A DNA stretch of 64,000 nucleotides from an uncultured Sutterella sp. (GCA_900754475.1 CAAECY010000046.1:8345-72344); one strand, 5' to 3'. Positions 30,721 through 39,905 are shown, counted from the stretch's first letter. Translations and numbers: made by a program. The notes: generated by a model from the letters alone, not told the origin.

Positions 30721-31536
30721 ATGAAATTCACCGAAATGCTTGAAGCCCGCTGGAATGCGGCCGACACGCTCCTTTGCGTCGGACTCGACCCCAATCCCGC
30801 GCGCTTCCCGAAGGCCCTGGCCTCGAAGCCCGATGCGATCTACGAATTCTGCCGCGGCATCGTCGACGCGACCGCCGATCTCGTGTGCGCCTTCAAGCCT
30901 CAGATCGCCTACTTCGCCTCCTGCGGCGCCGAGAAGGAACTCGAAGCCGTCATCGGCTACATCCACGAGTACTACCCGGCCGTCCCGGTGATCCTCGACG
31001 CGAAGCGCGGCGACATCGGCTCGACCGCCGAGCACTACGCGCGCGAAGCCTTCGAGCGCTATCGCGCCGACTGCGTGACGCTTTCGCCCTTCATGGGCTT
31101 CGACACGATCAAGCCCTACCTCGCCTACGAAGACAAGGGCGCCTTCATCCTCTGCCGCACCTCGAACAAGGGGGGCGACGACATCCAGATGCTCACCGTC
31201 GATGGCGAACGCATCTACGAACGCATCGCGCGTCTTGCCGCCACCGAATGGAACACCTCGGGCGAACTCGGTCTCGTGGTGGGCGCCACCTACCCGGACG
31301 AACTCGCCAACGTGCGCCGCATCGCGCCCGAACTTCCGCTTCTCGTGCCGGGGATCGGCGCTCAGGGCGGCGACGTCGACGCCTGCGTCAAGGCGGGCGT
31401 GACCGCCTCGAAGGGCGGCATGGTGATCAACTCGGGCCGCGCCATCATCTACGCGAGCGCCGAAGACGACTGGAAGGATGCGGCCCGCGCCGCCGCAGTC
31501 GCGACGCGCGACGCGATCAACGCCGCCCGTCGCTGA
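30721..31536 (+). CDS. pyrF: Orotidine 5'-phosphate decarboxylase PyrF (group 2)
   Basis: TIM-barrel enzyme converting OMP to UMP, the last step of de novo pyrimidine synthesis. The 271-residue length and motifs LLCVGLDPNP (17-26) and ILDAKRGDIGSTA (Lys95 with Asp93 and Asp98 forming the catalytic tetrad) identify the longer group 2 type found in Burkholderiales. VPGIGAQGGD near the C-terminus is the phosphate-binding loop. A weak -10-like TAAGAT lies at 30632-30637. Confidence 0.97.
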   Translation: MKFTEMLEARWNAADTLLCVGLDPNPARFPKALASKPDAIYEFCRGIVDATADLVCAFKPQIAYFASCGAEKELEAVIGYIHEYYPAVPVILDAKRGDIGSTAEHYAREAFERYRADCVTLSPFMGFDTIKPYLAYEDKGAFILCRTSNKGGDDIQMLTVDGERIYERIARLAATEWNTSGELGLVVGATYPDELANVRRIAPELPLLVPGIGAQGGDVDACVKAGVTASKGGMVINSGRAIIYASAEDDWKDAARAAAVATRDAINAARR

Positions 31537-31589
31537 TCGCCTCCGGCCGTTGCCGAAGTTGCGGGGCAAGAGCCCCGCGACAAACCGAA

Positions 31590-31628
31590 AAAGTCCCGCG
31601 CGTCGCAGCGACCCGCGGGACTTTCTTT
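31590..31628 (+). terminator. Intrinsic terminator of pyrF, possibly bidirectional
   Basis: AAAGTCCCGCG (31590-31600) pairs with CGCGGGACTTT (31614-31624), followed by CTTTT. It lies between the convergent pyrF and DUF945 genes and may serve both. Confidence 0.88.
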
Positions 31629-31713
31629 TGTCGGGTTCGTGTTGAACCCTTATGGGACTCTTCCCGCCCGAGAGGGCTTCGCGAGCCCTCCGGAGCGAAA
31701 GCGGCGAAGGGCC

Positions 31714-32991
31714 TCAGAACGCTTCGAGAAGCTGGCCGTTGGCCGTGATGCGGTCCGCGAAGATTTCGAAGTGCGAAACGAGGTTCCCGTCCACGAGCTT
31801 CACCGCCCCTTGAGCGAGAGGCGCCGCCACGGCGTCGGACTGAACGAACGACTCGGGAATCGACATCTGGAAGGCGCCGAGGCGCGGCGCCGCCCCCGGC
31901 GTCGTCGCATCGGGGCTTTCGTAGGCGAGGCGCCCCGTAAAGGACGCCGTCGCGTCGCCGCGCGTCAACGCGCACTCGTCGAGCTCCCAAGCGAGTCCCC
32001 CCGTCACGAAGGCGTTTTGCACGGCGCCGAGCGCGGTGAGGAGCTGCGCCTCGGAGAGTCCCCCGAGGAAGACCCCCGCGCCGATCGAGGCAAATTCGTT
32101 GATCATGCCGGTCGTGAGCCCCGTGAGGCGAGCACGCACGGAGAAGCGGTCGTTCGCAACGCCGTTCACGACGGGCTTTTCCATGGAAAGGGTCACGTTT
32201 TCCGCATAGGTCGCTTCGGATTCGACCGTATCGAGTACGCCCCCGCCGGTTTGGCCTTCGTGCGAGGCGGCTTTCTCCTTCATGCGCTCCAATCGATAAG
32301 CGAGCGTCGTCTTCCCCGCGGAAAAGTCGTCCGTCACGGTCGCGCGCTCGATCGTAAGCGTCATGTCGGCCTCGTCGTCCGAGATCCCCCGGTAGTCGAG
32401 CCGCACGGGACCGATTTCAGTCCACACCTTGGGCTCCTTCGCCCCCTCCACCGGGGTCGTATCTTCGACGCGCACGCCTTCGAGCGTGTACGCGATCGTC
32501 GGCAACTCGCCTTCGTCGGCGGGCGTGAAGGAAATCGTCTGTTCGCCGATGGACCAGGTCGTGCCGAGCGACTCGTCGTGCAGGGCGAAGGCCGACCCGC
32601 GCCACGTCACGGGACGCATCGCGCCGAAGGGCCCCCAGGAAAGCACGAGTTCGTCTTCGAACCCCCGAACGCCCGCCTGCTCCGGGAGCGTCCCGAGCCC
32701 TTCCGTCTGATCGAGCGACAAGCGGCTCTCGACGCCCCAACCGAAGCGCGTGCTCCCCGTCCAGTAGAGCGATTCGCCCGCTTCGGTGAGCCCCACTCGG
32801 AAGACGCGCCCGAGGAACGTACGTTCCGATTCGACGTACGAGACCTCGAACCCTTCGGCTTTCGCGCGTTCGATCAGTCGGGCGACCTCCGCGTCGTACG
32901 TGCGGCCTTCGTAATAGACGAGACCGATCCCCGCAGCGGCGGCCAGAAGAACGGCCGCTCCCGCTGCCGTCGTAGGTTGAAGTCGTCCCAT
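31714..32991 (-). CDS. YdgA-like DUF945 family protein
   Basis: The 425-residue product has a short basic start and one N-terminal hydrophobic segment (about 8-26), probably a membrane anchor, followed by a long periplasmic-looking domain made mostly of beta strands with repeated polar/hydrophobic alternation. The YEGRTYDAEVARLIE opening after the anchor and the FxVSYVESERTFLGR segment resemble DUF945 (E. coli YdgA-like) proteins, whose function is not established. GGGAGGA precedes the ATG. It lies 39 bp downstream of the CNNM transporter gene and is probably co-transcribed with it. Confidence 0.65.
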   Translation of the reverse strand: MGRLQPTTAAGAAVLLAAAAGIGLVYYEGRTYDAEVARLIERAKAEGFEVSYVESERTFLGRVFRVGLTEAGESLYWTGSTRFGWGVESRLSLDQTEGLGTLPEQAGVRGFEDELVLSWGPFGAMRPVTWRGSAFALHDESLGTTWSIGEQTISFTPADEGELPTIAYTLEGVRVEDTTPVEGAKEPKVWTEIGPVRLDYRGISDDEADMTLTIERATVTDDFSAGKTTLAYRLERMKEKAASHEGQTGGGVLDTVESEATYAENVTLSMEKPVVNGVANDRFSVRARLTGLTTGMINEFASIGAGVFLGGLSEAQLLTALGAVQNAFVTGGLAWELDECALTRGDATASFTGRLAYESPDATTPGAAPRLGAFQMSIPESFVQSDAVAAPLAQGAVKLVDGNLVSHFEIFADRITANGQLLEAF

Positions 32992-33030
32992 AGCGGTTCC
33001 TCCCTCGTTGTTTTGTTGCGTGCGACGCGA

Positions 33031-34368
33031 TTACGTCGCACCGGTGGTGTCGGTCGATGGTTTCGCGGCCGCCGAGCGGTCCGCACGGCTCACGAGCACC
33101 TTGTCGATGCGGCGCCCGTCCATGTCGACGATCTCAAAGCGCCACCCCTGCCATTCGGCGAGATCCCCTTCGCGGGGAAGCCGCCCCAAAAGGAGCATCA
33201 GCATGCCCGCAAGCGTGTTGTAGCGCCCCATGGCCTCGTCGGGCACGCTCTTCAAGTCGAGCACGTCCTTCAGTTCCGGCACCGGAATCAGCCCGTCGAG
33301 AAGCCACGTACCGTCGTCGCGGCGCGACGCCCAGGCGTCGCCCGGCTGTTCGGGCTTGAATTCGCCCGCGATGGCCTCCAGAACGTCGCGCGGCGTCACG
33401 AGTCCCTGCACCTCGCCGTACTCGTCGACGACGAGCGCCGCGGGCGTATCCGTGCGGCGGAAGTGTTCGAGCAGTTCCATCCCCGTGATCGACTCGGGCA
33501 CGTAGGAGACCTCCATCAGATTCTTGCCGAAATCGGCCCGGCCGTCGACCATCATTTGTTTCAAGAGCGTGCGCGTCGAGCAGAAGCCCTTCACGTTGTC
33601 GAGGCTTCCCTCGCACACCGGAAGGCGCGAGCGGTTCGAGCGGCGCACCTTTTCCATGTTGGCTTCGATCGGATCCTCCAGGTCGATCCATTCGATGTCG
33701 GCGCGCGGCGTCATGAGGGAGCCCACCTGACGGTCGTCGAGTCGGAAGACGTTGCGCACCATGTCGCGCTCCGCCCGCTCGATGATCCCCGTTTCCTCCC
33801 CTTCGTCGATCATGGCGTGGATTTCCTCCTCGGTGACGCCCGCGTCGGGGTTCTCGCGGATGCCGAGGCGCCGAAGGATCGTTTCCGTCGACAAGCTCAA
33901 GAGTTTCACGAAGGGCGCCGCCACGAGCGAGAGCGCGTGAATCGGACCGGCCGCGCGGCACGCGAGCCGCTCGGGGTAGAACTGGCCGATGCGCTTCGGG
34001 ACGAGTTCCCCGAGCACGATCGAAAAGTACGTGACGAGCACGACGACGAGCACGATCCCGACCCCCGAGGCCGTCTCCCGGCTCATGCCGAGGTCCGTCA
34101 GAAAGTCGGCCACCGGGCGCGCCAGGGCCGATTCGCCCACGATGCCCGAAAGAATCCCGATCGAGGTGATGCCCACCTGAATGGTGGAAAGCGCCCGCGT
34201 CGGCTCGGCGTTCAGTTCCCGCGCCCGCGCGGCGCCCGGCACCTGCTCGTTTTCCATGTGTTGGAGTCGGGCCCGTCGGCTCGTGACGAGCGCGATTTCA
34301 CTCAGGGCGAAGAGACCGTTCAGGCCGATCAGGGCAAGCAGAAGAAAAACGTCGAACCAGCTGGACAT
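33031..34368 (-). CDS. CNNM/CorC (hemolysin C) family transporter with CBS domains
   Basis: Inner-membrane protein related to CorC/CNNM Mg2+ and Co2+ exporters. The 445-residue product has an N-terminal DUF21 transmembrane domain (1-190; LNGLFALSEIALV, VVLGELVPKRI), a pair of CBS domains (about 205-330; VGSLMTPRADIEWID is the characteristic start) and a C-terminal CorC_HlyC domain (about 345-430; WLLDGLIPVPEL, EGDLAEWQGWRFEIVDMDGRRID). The family name hemolysin is historical; ion transport is the known role. The ribosome site is weak. Confidence 0.92.
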   Translation of the reverse strand: MSSWFDVFLLLALIGLNGLFALSEIALVTSRRARLQHMENEQVPGAARARELNAEPTRALSTIQVGITSIGILSGIVGESALARPVADFLTDLGMSRETASGVGIVLVVVLVTYFSIVLGELVPKRIGQFYPERLACRAAGPIHALSLVAAPFVKLLSLSTETILRRLGIRENPDAGVTEEEIHAMIDEGEETGIIERAERDMVRNVFRLDDRQVGSLMTPRADIEWIDLEDPIEANMEKVRRSNRSRLPVCEGSLDNVKGFCSTRTLLKQMMVDGRADFGKNLMEVSYVPESITGMELLEHFRRTDTPAALVVDEYGEVQGLVTPRDVLEAIAGEFKPEQPGDAWASRRDDGTWLLDGLIPVPELKDVLDLKSVPDEAMGRYNTLAGMLMLLLGRLPREGDLAEWQGWRFEIVDMDGRRIDKVLVSRADRSAAAKPSTDTTGAT

Positions 34369-34408
34369 AAAGGACGATGCGCTCCTTCACGAGAGCGCCG
34401 AGAATTCG

Positions 34409-34437
34409 AAAAAAGCCGTCGGCCGCGTGCCGACGAC
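34409..34437 (-). terminator. Intrinsic terminator of pncC
   Basis: GCCGTCGGC (34415-34423) pairs with GCCGACGAC (34429-34437), followed on the minus strand by TTTTTT. It separates pncC from the CNNM transporter gene. Confidence 0.8.
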
Positions 34438-34446
34438 TTTTCGATT

Positions 34447-34989
34447 TTAGTATTCGCAGGGCATCAGCCGAGGGTTCGTGCCGCCCATATAGGCCATCAG
34501 ACCCTGAAGCGCGACGATGCCCGCCGCCTGGCGCACCGTTTCGCGCGAGCCCGGCACGTGAATCGTGCGCGCCACGGTGACGATGTCCCCGTCGGGCGTA
34601 AGTTCCCCCCAACCGATGCACACCGTGCCGACGGGCTTCTCGGGCGTGCCCCCCGACGGACCCGCCACCCCCGTGAGCGCCACCGCGAGGGTGGCGCGCG
34701 AGCGTGCGAGGGCGCCTCGCGCCATCGCCTTCGCGACGGCTTCGGACACGACGCCTTCGCGCTCGATCACCTCCGGATCCACGTCGAGCAATTCCGTCTT
34801 CGACGGCGTCGCGTACGTCACGAACCCCCGGTCGAACCAGGCCGAAGAACCCGCGACCGACGTGATCGCCGCCGAGACGAGGCCTCCCGTCAGACTTTCC
34901 GCCGTGACGATCACGTGGCGGTGTTCCGCGGCGATCGACCCCAAGAGCGACGCGGCGAGTTCGAGCTGTTGCATGAGCGGTGCGGGCAT
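34447..34989 (-). CDS. pncC: Nicotinamide-nucleotide amidohydrolase PncC (CinA C-terminal domain type)
   Basis: Enzyme that deamidates NMN to NaMN for NAD recycling. The 180-residue product consists only of the CinA C-terminal domain, with the motifs TAESLTGGL near residue 40 and GVAGPSGGTPEKPVGTV. The N-terminal MoCF domain of full CinA is absent, as in many proteobacterial YgaD-type proteins. The ATG at 34989 has a perfect AAGGAGGT upstream, preferred over a longer frame. It follows pgpA by 87 bp. Confidence 0.95.
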   Translation of the reverse strand: MPAPLMQQLELAASLLGSIAAEHRHVIVTAESLTGGLVSAAITSVAGSSAWFDRGFVTYATPSKTELLDVDPEVIEREGVVSEAVAKAMARGALARSRATLAVALTGVAGPSGGTPEKPVGTVCIGWGELTPDGDIVTVARTIHVPGSRETVRQAAGIVALQGLMAYMGGTNPRLMPCEY

Positions 34990-35076
34990 GACGACCTCCT
35001 TAGTCGGCAAATAACACGTAACCACTTGTTATCTACGAAATATCTCGGCTTATCCGTCCGTGCGGTTCGCGCACCC

Positions 35077-35604
35077 TCAGGGCCAGAGGCCCGCGAGTTC
35101 CGCGACGACGCGAATCATTCCCCAGGCGTAAAGCGCCGCGAAAAGATCGTCGATCATGACGCCCCAGCCGTTTTTGAGCTTTTCGTCGAGGACCGACACG
35201 GGCCAGAGTTTGACGATGTCAAAGACCCGGAAGGCCGCAAAGGCAGCCGCCCACCACGCAAGGCCCGCCGGCAGAAACGCCGCCACAAGCCACACGGCCA
35301 CCACCTCGTCGATCACGACGCCGCCGTGATCTTCAACCCCCAGGTGCTCGGCCGTGACGTCCGCGGCCCAAGCGCCCGCTACGGTGAGAATAGCCGCGAG
35401 CACCACCCAACCGAGGGTCGACACCCACGGGGAGAGAATCGCGAAGACGAGAATGCCCGCGAGCGTTCCCCAGGTGCCCGGGGCCGGGCGCATCGCGCCC
35501 GCTCCGAAAAAGGTCGCGAGGACGTGCGCCGGGTGCGACCAGGCAAAACGCCACGTGAGGCGCACGCGTTGTGCGGGATTCTCGGAACTGTATTTTTTGA
35601 GCAT
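35077..35604 (-). CDS. pgpA: Phosphatidylglycerophosphatase A PgpA
   Basis: Inner-membrane phosphatase converting phosphatidylglycerol phosphate to phosphatidylglycerol. The 175-residue product has about four hydrophobic segments and the conserved motifs RPAPGTWGTL (near 40), DHGGVVIDEV, FRVFDIVKLWP and GVMIDDLFAALYA. It follows thiL by 39 bp, a common proteobacterial arrangement (nusB-thiL-pgpA). Confidence 0.96.
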   Translation of the reverse strand: MLKKYSSENPAQRVRLTWRFAWSHPAHVLATFFGAGAMRPAPGTWGTLAGILVFAILSPWVSTLGWVVLAAILTVAGAWAADVTAEHLGVEDHGGVVIDEVVAVWLVAAFLPAGLAWWAAAFAAFRVFDIVKLWPVSVLDEKLKNGWGVMIDDLFAALYAWGMIRVVAELAGLWP

Positions 35605-35643
35605 GTCACTCCTTCGGTGGAAAAGGGGTTTCGGGCGCCCGAG

Positions 35644-36642
35644 TCACTTTTCGGCGAAATGATCGAACCCCGCTTTCGGGAGTTCGACGGGGAGACCCCC
35701 GGCGGTGCGCACGACGACGCGCCCTTCGGCCCTCGGCGTCACGCGCCCGATGCGGGTGACGGGCGTCCCCGTCAGAACGCCCGCCTCAAGCACGGCGTCG
35801 CGCTTTTCGGGCGACGCCGTAAAGACGAGCTCGTAGTCGTCCCCGCCCGTCAAGGCCGCTTCGTGCTGCCGCGCGATCGTCATCGAGCGCAGCGCCGTCG
35901 AAACAGGCACCGCTTCCCAGTCGATTTCGGCCGAGACGCCCGAGCGCTCGAGAATGTGCCCGAGGTCCGCAAGGAGCCCGTCCGACACGTCGGCCGCCGC
36001 ACTCGCACGACGCAGAAGCGCTTCGCCGAGGGCGTTCCTCGGGGTCGGGCGATCCATGCGCGCCAAAACCGCGTCGACCGCATCGGGCATCAGATCCCAT
36101 TCGCCCCAACGGTATTTGAGCGCCGCGTAGGCGTCCCCCACCGTGCCCGAAACCCAAACGTCGTCGCCCGGGGTCGCGCCCGAGCGCGTGAGACCGAGCC
36201 CCGCGGGGAGTTCCCCCATGGCCGTGATACTGATCGTCACGGGCGCGCGCGTCCCCTTCACTTCGGCCGTGCGCGTCGTGTCGCCCCCGAGAAGGGCGCA
36301 CCCCGACTGCTCTGCAAGGCGCATGAGGCCGCGCGAGAAATCGGCCAGCCACCCGTCGTCGCGACGCGGCAGCCCGATCGAAAGGAAAAAGGCGCGCGGC
36401 ACGGCGCCCGCAGCCGCAAGGTCCGAAAGATTCACGGCAAGCGCCTTGTAGCCCACGTCCTCCGGGTCCGCGTCGGGCAGAAAGTGCGTGCCCAACGCCA
36501 TCATGTCGCACGTCACCGCGAGGCGTCCCGCCCCGGTGTCGATGATCGCGCAGTCGTCGCCCACGCCGCGACTGCGCCAAGCTCCGAAGGCTTCGTGCGT
36601 GAAATAACGCTCGATGATTTGGAATTCGCCGCCCTGAGGCAT
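35644..36642 (-). CDS. thiL: Thiamine-monophosphate kinase ThiL
   Basis: ATP-dependent kinase producing thiamine pyrophosphate from thiamine monophosphate. The 332-residue product has GVGDDCAII, TCDMMALGTHF, the NLSDLAAAGA and LLGGDTTR motifs of the AIR-synthase-like fold, and SDGLLADLGHI. The ATG at 36642 is chosen because AAGGAGAAAA precedes it. A terminator lies between nusB and thiL, so thiL-pgpA-pncC may be a separate unit. No TPP riboswitch is seen upstream. Confidence 0.96.
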   Translation of the reverse strand: MPQGGEFQIIERYFTHEAFGAWRSRGVGDDCAIIDTGAGRLAVTCDMMALGTHFLPDADPEDVGYKALAVNLSDLAAAGAVPRAFFLSIGLPRRDDGWLADFSRGLMRLAEQSGCALLGGDTTRTAEVKGTRAPVTISITAMGELPAGLGLTRSGATPGDDVWVSGTVGDAYAALKYRWGEWDLMPDAVDAVLARMDRPTPRNALGEALLRRASAAADVSDGLLADLGHILERSGVSAEIDWEAVPVSTALRSMTIARQHEAALTGGDDYELVFTASPEKRDAVLEAGVLTGTPVTRIGRVTPRAEGRVVVRTAGGLPVELPKAGFDHFAEK

Positions 36643-36753
36643 GGTTTTCTCCTTGTTCGAATCGTGCGGGGGACCGTGCGTCCCCGCGTTTCGGGTGAAG
36701 TCTAGCGCCCGGGCGGCCCCTTGGGGTTCAGGGGAAAGCACGACGCGCGATCG

Positions 36754-36780
36754 AAAAAAGGCCGCTCCGAAGAGCGGCCC
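36754..36780 (-). terminator. Intrinsic terminator of ribH-nusB
   Basis: GGCCGCTC (36760-36767), CGAA loop, GAGCGGCC (36772-36779). The minus-strand T tract is TTTTTT; the plus strand also has TTTTT, so it can act both ways. Confidence 0.88.
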
Positions 36781-36851
36781 TTTTTGCCGATGAGTCGATC
36801 AATCCATCGATCGGCCGATTGCTGCCGGCACGAGGCGCGGCGTCGAAAGCC

Positions 36852-37352
36852 TTACTTGGCGGCTTCGGCGCACTCCTCGGCGCGCACGTCGCGGGCGACG
36901 TGTTCGAGCACGGCGTTCGTGAAGCGGTAGCCGCTCCCGAATTCCTTCGCGAGTTCGATCGACTCGTTGAGCACCACGCGCCAGGGCGTCTGCGGACAGT
37001 GCATGAGCTCGTACGTCCCGACGTAAAGAATCGCGTGTTCGACCATCGAAACGCGCTTCATGTCACGGTCGACGAACTTCGCAAACTCTTCCTGCACCGA
37101 CTGAGCGTTGGCGATCACGCCCGAGAGCAGTTCGCGGAAGAGCTCGCGGTCGCAGTGCGCGAAGTCGCTCGGACGGATGTCGCACGCTTCGAGCTGTTCG
37201 CCCTCGTCGTGCATGAGCCCTTCGAGATTCGCTTCGATGGTCGCGAAACGAAGTTCCTGGTCCGAGAGCCACTGGTAGAGACCGAGCAGCGCGAAGACGC
37301 GGGCGAGGTGTCGACCGGAGCGGGACTTGCGATGAGCCTTCTCTTGCGTCAT
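36852..37352 (-). CDS. nusB: Transcription antitermination factor NusB
   Basis: RNA-binding protein that, with NusE (S10), NusA and NusG, prevents premature termination on rRNA operons. The 166-residue product is the all-helical NusB fold, with RHLARVFALLGLYQW at the N-terminus and the conserved C-terminal VVLNESIELAKEFGSGYRF. The start lies 3 bp after the ribH stop. The pairing ribH-nusB is common in proteobacteria. Confidence 0.96.
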   Translation of the reverse strand: MTQEKAHRKSRSGRHLARVFALLGLYQWLSDQELRFATIEANLEGLMHDEGEQLEACDIRPSDFAHCDRELFRELLSGVIANAQSVQEEFAKFVDRDMKRVSMVEHAILYVGTYELMHCPQTPWRVVLNESIELAKEFGSGYRFTNAVLEHVARDVRAEECAEAAK

Positions 37353-37355
37353 CCC

Positions 37356-37847
37356 TTATTCCTCGTCGTCCGATTCGTCGCACTCGACCGCCACGAATTC
37401 CTTCGCGAGGTTGGCCATTTCAACGGCGCAACGGGCGCAGTCGCGGCCCTTCATGTCGATGCGTTCTTCGCACTGTTCGTCGTTTTCGGTCGTGAGCACG
37501 CCGTTGGCGATCGGGATGCCGTAGTCGAGCGAGATGCGGGTGATGCCGGCGCCCGACTCGTTCGAGACGAGTTCGAAGTGGTAGGTTTCGCCGCGGATGA
37601 CCGCACCGAGAGCGATCAGCGCGTCGTATTCGCCCGTGCCTGCGAGCTTCTGCAGGGCGAACGGGATTTCAAGAGCACCCGGAACGGAGATCTTCGTGAC
37701 GTCTTCGTCCACGACGCCGAGCTTGCGCAGTTCGTCCATGCAGGCTTCAAATTCGCCGCGGCCGGCGTACTCGTTGAAGCGCGCCACCACGATACCGATG
37801 CGAAGCTCCGCCCCTTCAAAGGACGTGGGAACAATATCAACAGCCAT
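37356..37847 (-). CDS. ribH: 6,7-dimethyl-8-ribityllumazine synthase RibH
   Basis: Penultimate enzyme of riboflavin synthesis; condenses the ribityl pyrimidine with dihydroxybutanone phosphate. The 163-residue product has [11 protein letters not shown], the substrate-binding [29 protein letters not shown] (with the catalytic His) and [11 protein letters not shown]. The ATG at 37847 has GGAG 7 bp ahead and is preferred to one 4 codons upstream. The last residues are Asp/Glu-rich. Confidence 0.97.
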   Translation of the reverse strand: MAVDIVPTSFEGAELRIGIVVARFNEYAGRGEFEACMDELRKLGVVDEDVTKISVPGALEIPFALQKLAGTGEYDALIALGAVIRGETYHFELVSNESGAGITRISLDYGIPIANGVLTTENDEQCEERIDMKGRDCARCAVEMANLAKEFVAVECDESDDEE

Positions 37848-37996
37848 TTTGGTCTCCAAGAGTGACCCCGGACGGGGTCGGGAGAAGGAAATCTAAGAAA
37901 CATCGTGCGGACGAAAGCGCCGCACGGAATCGTCGTATTTTACATCGGTCGCACCGTCGGGGCCCTTCCTGCGGGCGCTCGAAACGAGGAACGCCG

Positions 37997-38031
37997 ACAA
38001 AAAAGACGGGTCGGGTTCTCAAACCCGACCC
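37997..38031 (-). terminator. Intrinsic terminator of nrdR-ribD-ribE
   Basis: GGGTCGGGTT (38008-38017) pairs with AACCCGACCC (38022-38031); the minus strand continues GTCTTTTTTG. It lies 45 bp after the ribE stop and separates the two riboflavin units. Confidence 0.88.
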
Positions 38032-38075
38032 GAGTCTTCGCTTCGGGGGCCGCGCGAGCCCCCGTGCCGGAAGGA

Positions 38076-38693
38076 TCAGAAGAGCGAATCTTCGTCCTTC
38101 AGGGCCATCATGCGCTCGACGTAGCGGGCGATGGTGTCGATTTCGAGGTTGACGTAGCTCTGCGCCTTGAGGTTCTTGAGCGTCGTCACTTCGACCGTGT
38201 GCGGGATGAGGTTGATCGAGACGAGCGTGTCGAGCGCCGTGTCTTCGACCGAATTGATCGTGAGCGAAACGCCGTTCACCGTGATCGAGCCCTTGTAGGC
38301 GAGATAGGGCGAGAGCTTGCGCGGCGCGCGGATGACGAGCTTCCAGGATTCGGCGATGGGTTCCATCGACTCGACCTGACCGACGCCGTCGACGTGGCCC
38401 GAAACGAGGTGACCGTCGACGCGGTCGCCGAGGCGCATGGCCTTTTCAAGGTTCACTTCGCCGAACGTGTCGAGACCCGTCGTCTTCGAGAGGCTTTCGG
38501 CCGACACGTCCACCTTGAATTCGCGGTCCGTCTTGTCGACCACCGTCATGCAGGCACCGTTCACGGCGATCGAGTCGCCGATCTTCACGTCCTCGAGGCC
38601 GAGGTCGGGCGCCAGAATCGTGAGACGCACGCCGTTGCCGAGCTTCTCGGGTTCGCGAACCTTGCCGATGGCCTGAATAATGCCGGTAAACAT
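38076..38693 (-). CDS. ribE: Riboflavin synthase alpha subunit RibE (RibC)
   Basis: Trimeric enzyme that dismutates two lumazine molecules into riboflavin. The 205-residue product shows the two lumazine-binding repeats: MFTGIIQAIGKV...VNGACMTVV in the first half and GHLVSGHVDGVG...VNGVSLTIN in the second. It starts 3 bp after the ribD stop, so ribD-ribE are probably coupled. No FMN riboswitch is visible upstream of this unit. Confidence 0.97.
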   Translation of the reverse strand: MFTGIIQAIGKVREPEKLGNGVRLTILAPDLGLEDVKIGDSIAVNGACMTVVDKTDREFKVDVSAESLSKTTGLDTFGEVNLEKAMRLGDRVDGHLVSGHVDGVGQVESMEPIAESWKLVIRAPRKLSPYLAYKGSITVNGVSLTINSVEDTALDTLVSINLIPHTVEVTTLKNLKAQSYVNLEIDTIARYVERMMALKDEDSLF

Positions 38694-38696
38694 CGT

Positions 38697-39902
38697 TTAG
38701 TTTCTCCTACAAATAATGCGAATGTCGCCGCCCAGGGGAGCGGTCTCGCGCACGCGCCAGCGCGGCGCCGCCCCGGGACTCGCGGGCGGCGAAAGACGCA
38801 GGGGCGAGAGCCCCGCGCCGAAAACACAGGGCGCCACGTACCAAAGCAGTTCGTCGACGAGGTCGGCCGAGAGAAGCGCGCCCGAAAGCCCCGCTCCCGC
38901 TTCGACGTGAACCTCGTTCACCTCGCGTTTGGCCAATTCTATAAGCAAACGCCCGAGGTCCACGTACCCCGCGCGCTCGGCGTCGTCGAGAACGATCACT
39001 TCGGCGCCTGCGGCTTCCAGGGCCGCGCGACGTTCGACGTGCGAGGCGCCTTCGCTCGTCGTGACGATGAGAACCCGGCCGCCCGGCGTCGTAAGAAGTT
39101 TCGCTCCCGCCGGCGTTTCGAGGTGCCGGTCGACGACGACGCGCAGGGGCTGCCGCACCGCGGTTTCGCCCGCGAGGCGCACGTTCATTTGCGGGTCGTC
39201 CGCAAGCACCGTACCGATTCCCGTGAGAATCGCACCCGCCACGGCACGCCACGCGTGCCCGTCGGCGCGCGCCGCTTCGCCCGTGATCCACTGCGAGCGC
39301 CCGTCGGGAAGCGCAATGAAGCCGTCCAACGTGGTGGCGGCCTTGAGCCGCACCCAGGGCGTGCCGCGCGTCATGCGGGTCATGAAGCCCAGATTCGTTT
39401 CGTAGGCTTCGTCGGAAAGGACGCCGAACGTCACCGCAATGCCCGCTTCTTCGAGCATGCGCAGACCGCGCCCGGCCACCTTGGGATTGGGGTCGCCCGT
39501 CGCCACCACGACGCGGGCCGCACGGTGTTCGATCAACGCCAGCGCGCACGGGGGCGTTCTGCCGTAGTGCGAGCAGGGTTCGAGCGTCACGTAGACGGTT
39601 GCGCCTTCAACGGTTTCGCCGCGCGCTTCGACGTCGCGCATCGCCATGACTTCGGCATGCGGCCCGCCCGTTTGCTGCGTGAACCCCGCGCCGAGCAGTC
39701 GCCCGTCGCGCACGACGACCGCGCCCACCGACGGGTTGGGGGGCGAGATGCGCTTGGCTTTTTGCGCTTCGGCGAGCGCCAGGCGCATCCAGCGGACGTC
39801 TTCTTCGGTGAATTCTTTCGAAAAGCCGTCGTAACCCGACGGCTTACGGTCGACGGACTCGTCCGAGACCGTCGCATCGCTCTTGCCGCACGTCGCACAC
39901 AT
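38697..39902 (-). CDS. ribD: Bifunctional riboflavin deaminase/reductase RibD
   Basis: Catalyses the second and third steps of riboflavin synthesis. The 401-residue product has the zinc deaminase domain (about 38-150; HAEV at 82-85 and EPCSHYGRTPPC with Cys110 and Cys119) and a reductase domain (about 180-401; RLKAATTLDGFIA, GIGTVLADDPQMN). Unusually, the first 35 residues form an extra hydrophilic extension beginning MCATCGKSD, with a CxxC pair. An internal ATG (residue 39) would remove it, but a GGTGA element precedes the first ATG, which lies 3 bp after the nrdR stop. Confidence 0.95.
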   Translation of the reverse strand: MCATCGKSDATVSDESVDRKPSGYDGFSKEFTEEDVRWMRLALAEAQKAKRISPPNPSVGAVVVRDGRLLGAGFTQQTGGPHAEVMAMRDVEARGETVEGATVYVTLEPCSHYGRTPPCALALIEHRAARVVVATGDPNPKVAGRGLRMLEEAGIAVTFGVLSDEAYETNLGFMTRMTRGTPWVRLKAATTLDGFIALPDGRSQWITGEAARADGHAWRAVAGAILTGIGTVLADDPQMNVRLAGETAVRQPLRVVVDRHLETPAGAKLLTTPGGRVLIVTTSEGASHVERRAALEAAGAEVIVLDDAERAGYVDLGRLLIELAKREVNEVHVEAGAGLSGALLSADLVDELLWYVAPCVFGAGLSPLRLSPPASPGAAPRWRVRETAPLGGDIRIICRRN

Positions 39903-39905
39903 CGC

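Noticed and set aside
31639..36705. A 1688-codon open frame on the plus strand opposite the DUF945, CNNM, pncC, pgpA and thiL genes
   Set aside because: It is antisense to five well-supported genes, its protein is Arg/His/Gly/Glu-rich as expected of mirror frames in high-GC DNA, and it has no recognisable domain.
37848..38075. Possible FMN riboswitch ahead of ribH
   Set aside because: The 228 bp hold only the ribE terminator and a possible AT-rich -10 (TAAAAT); conserved RFN segments are absent.
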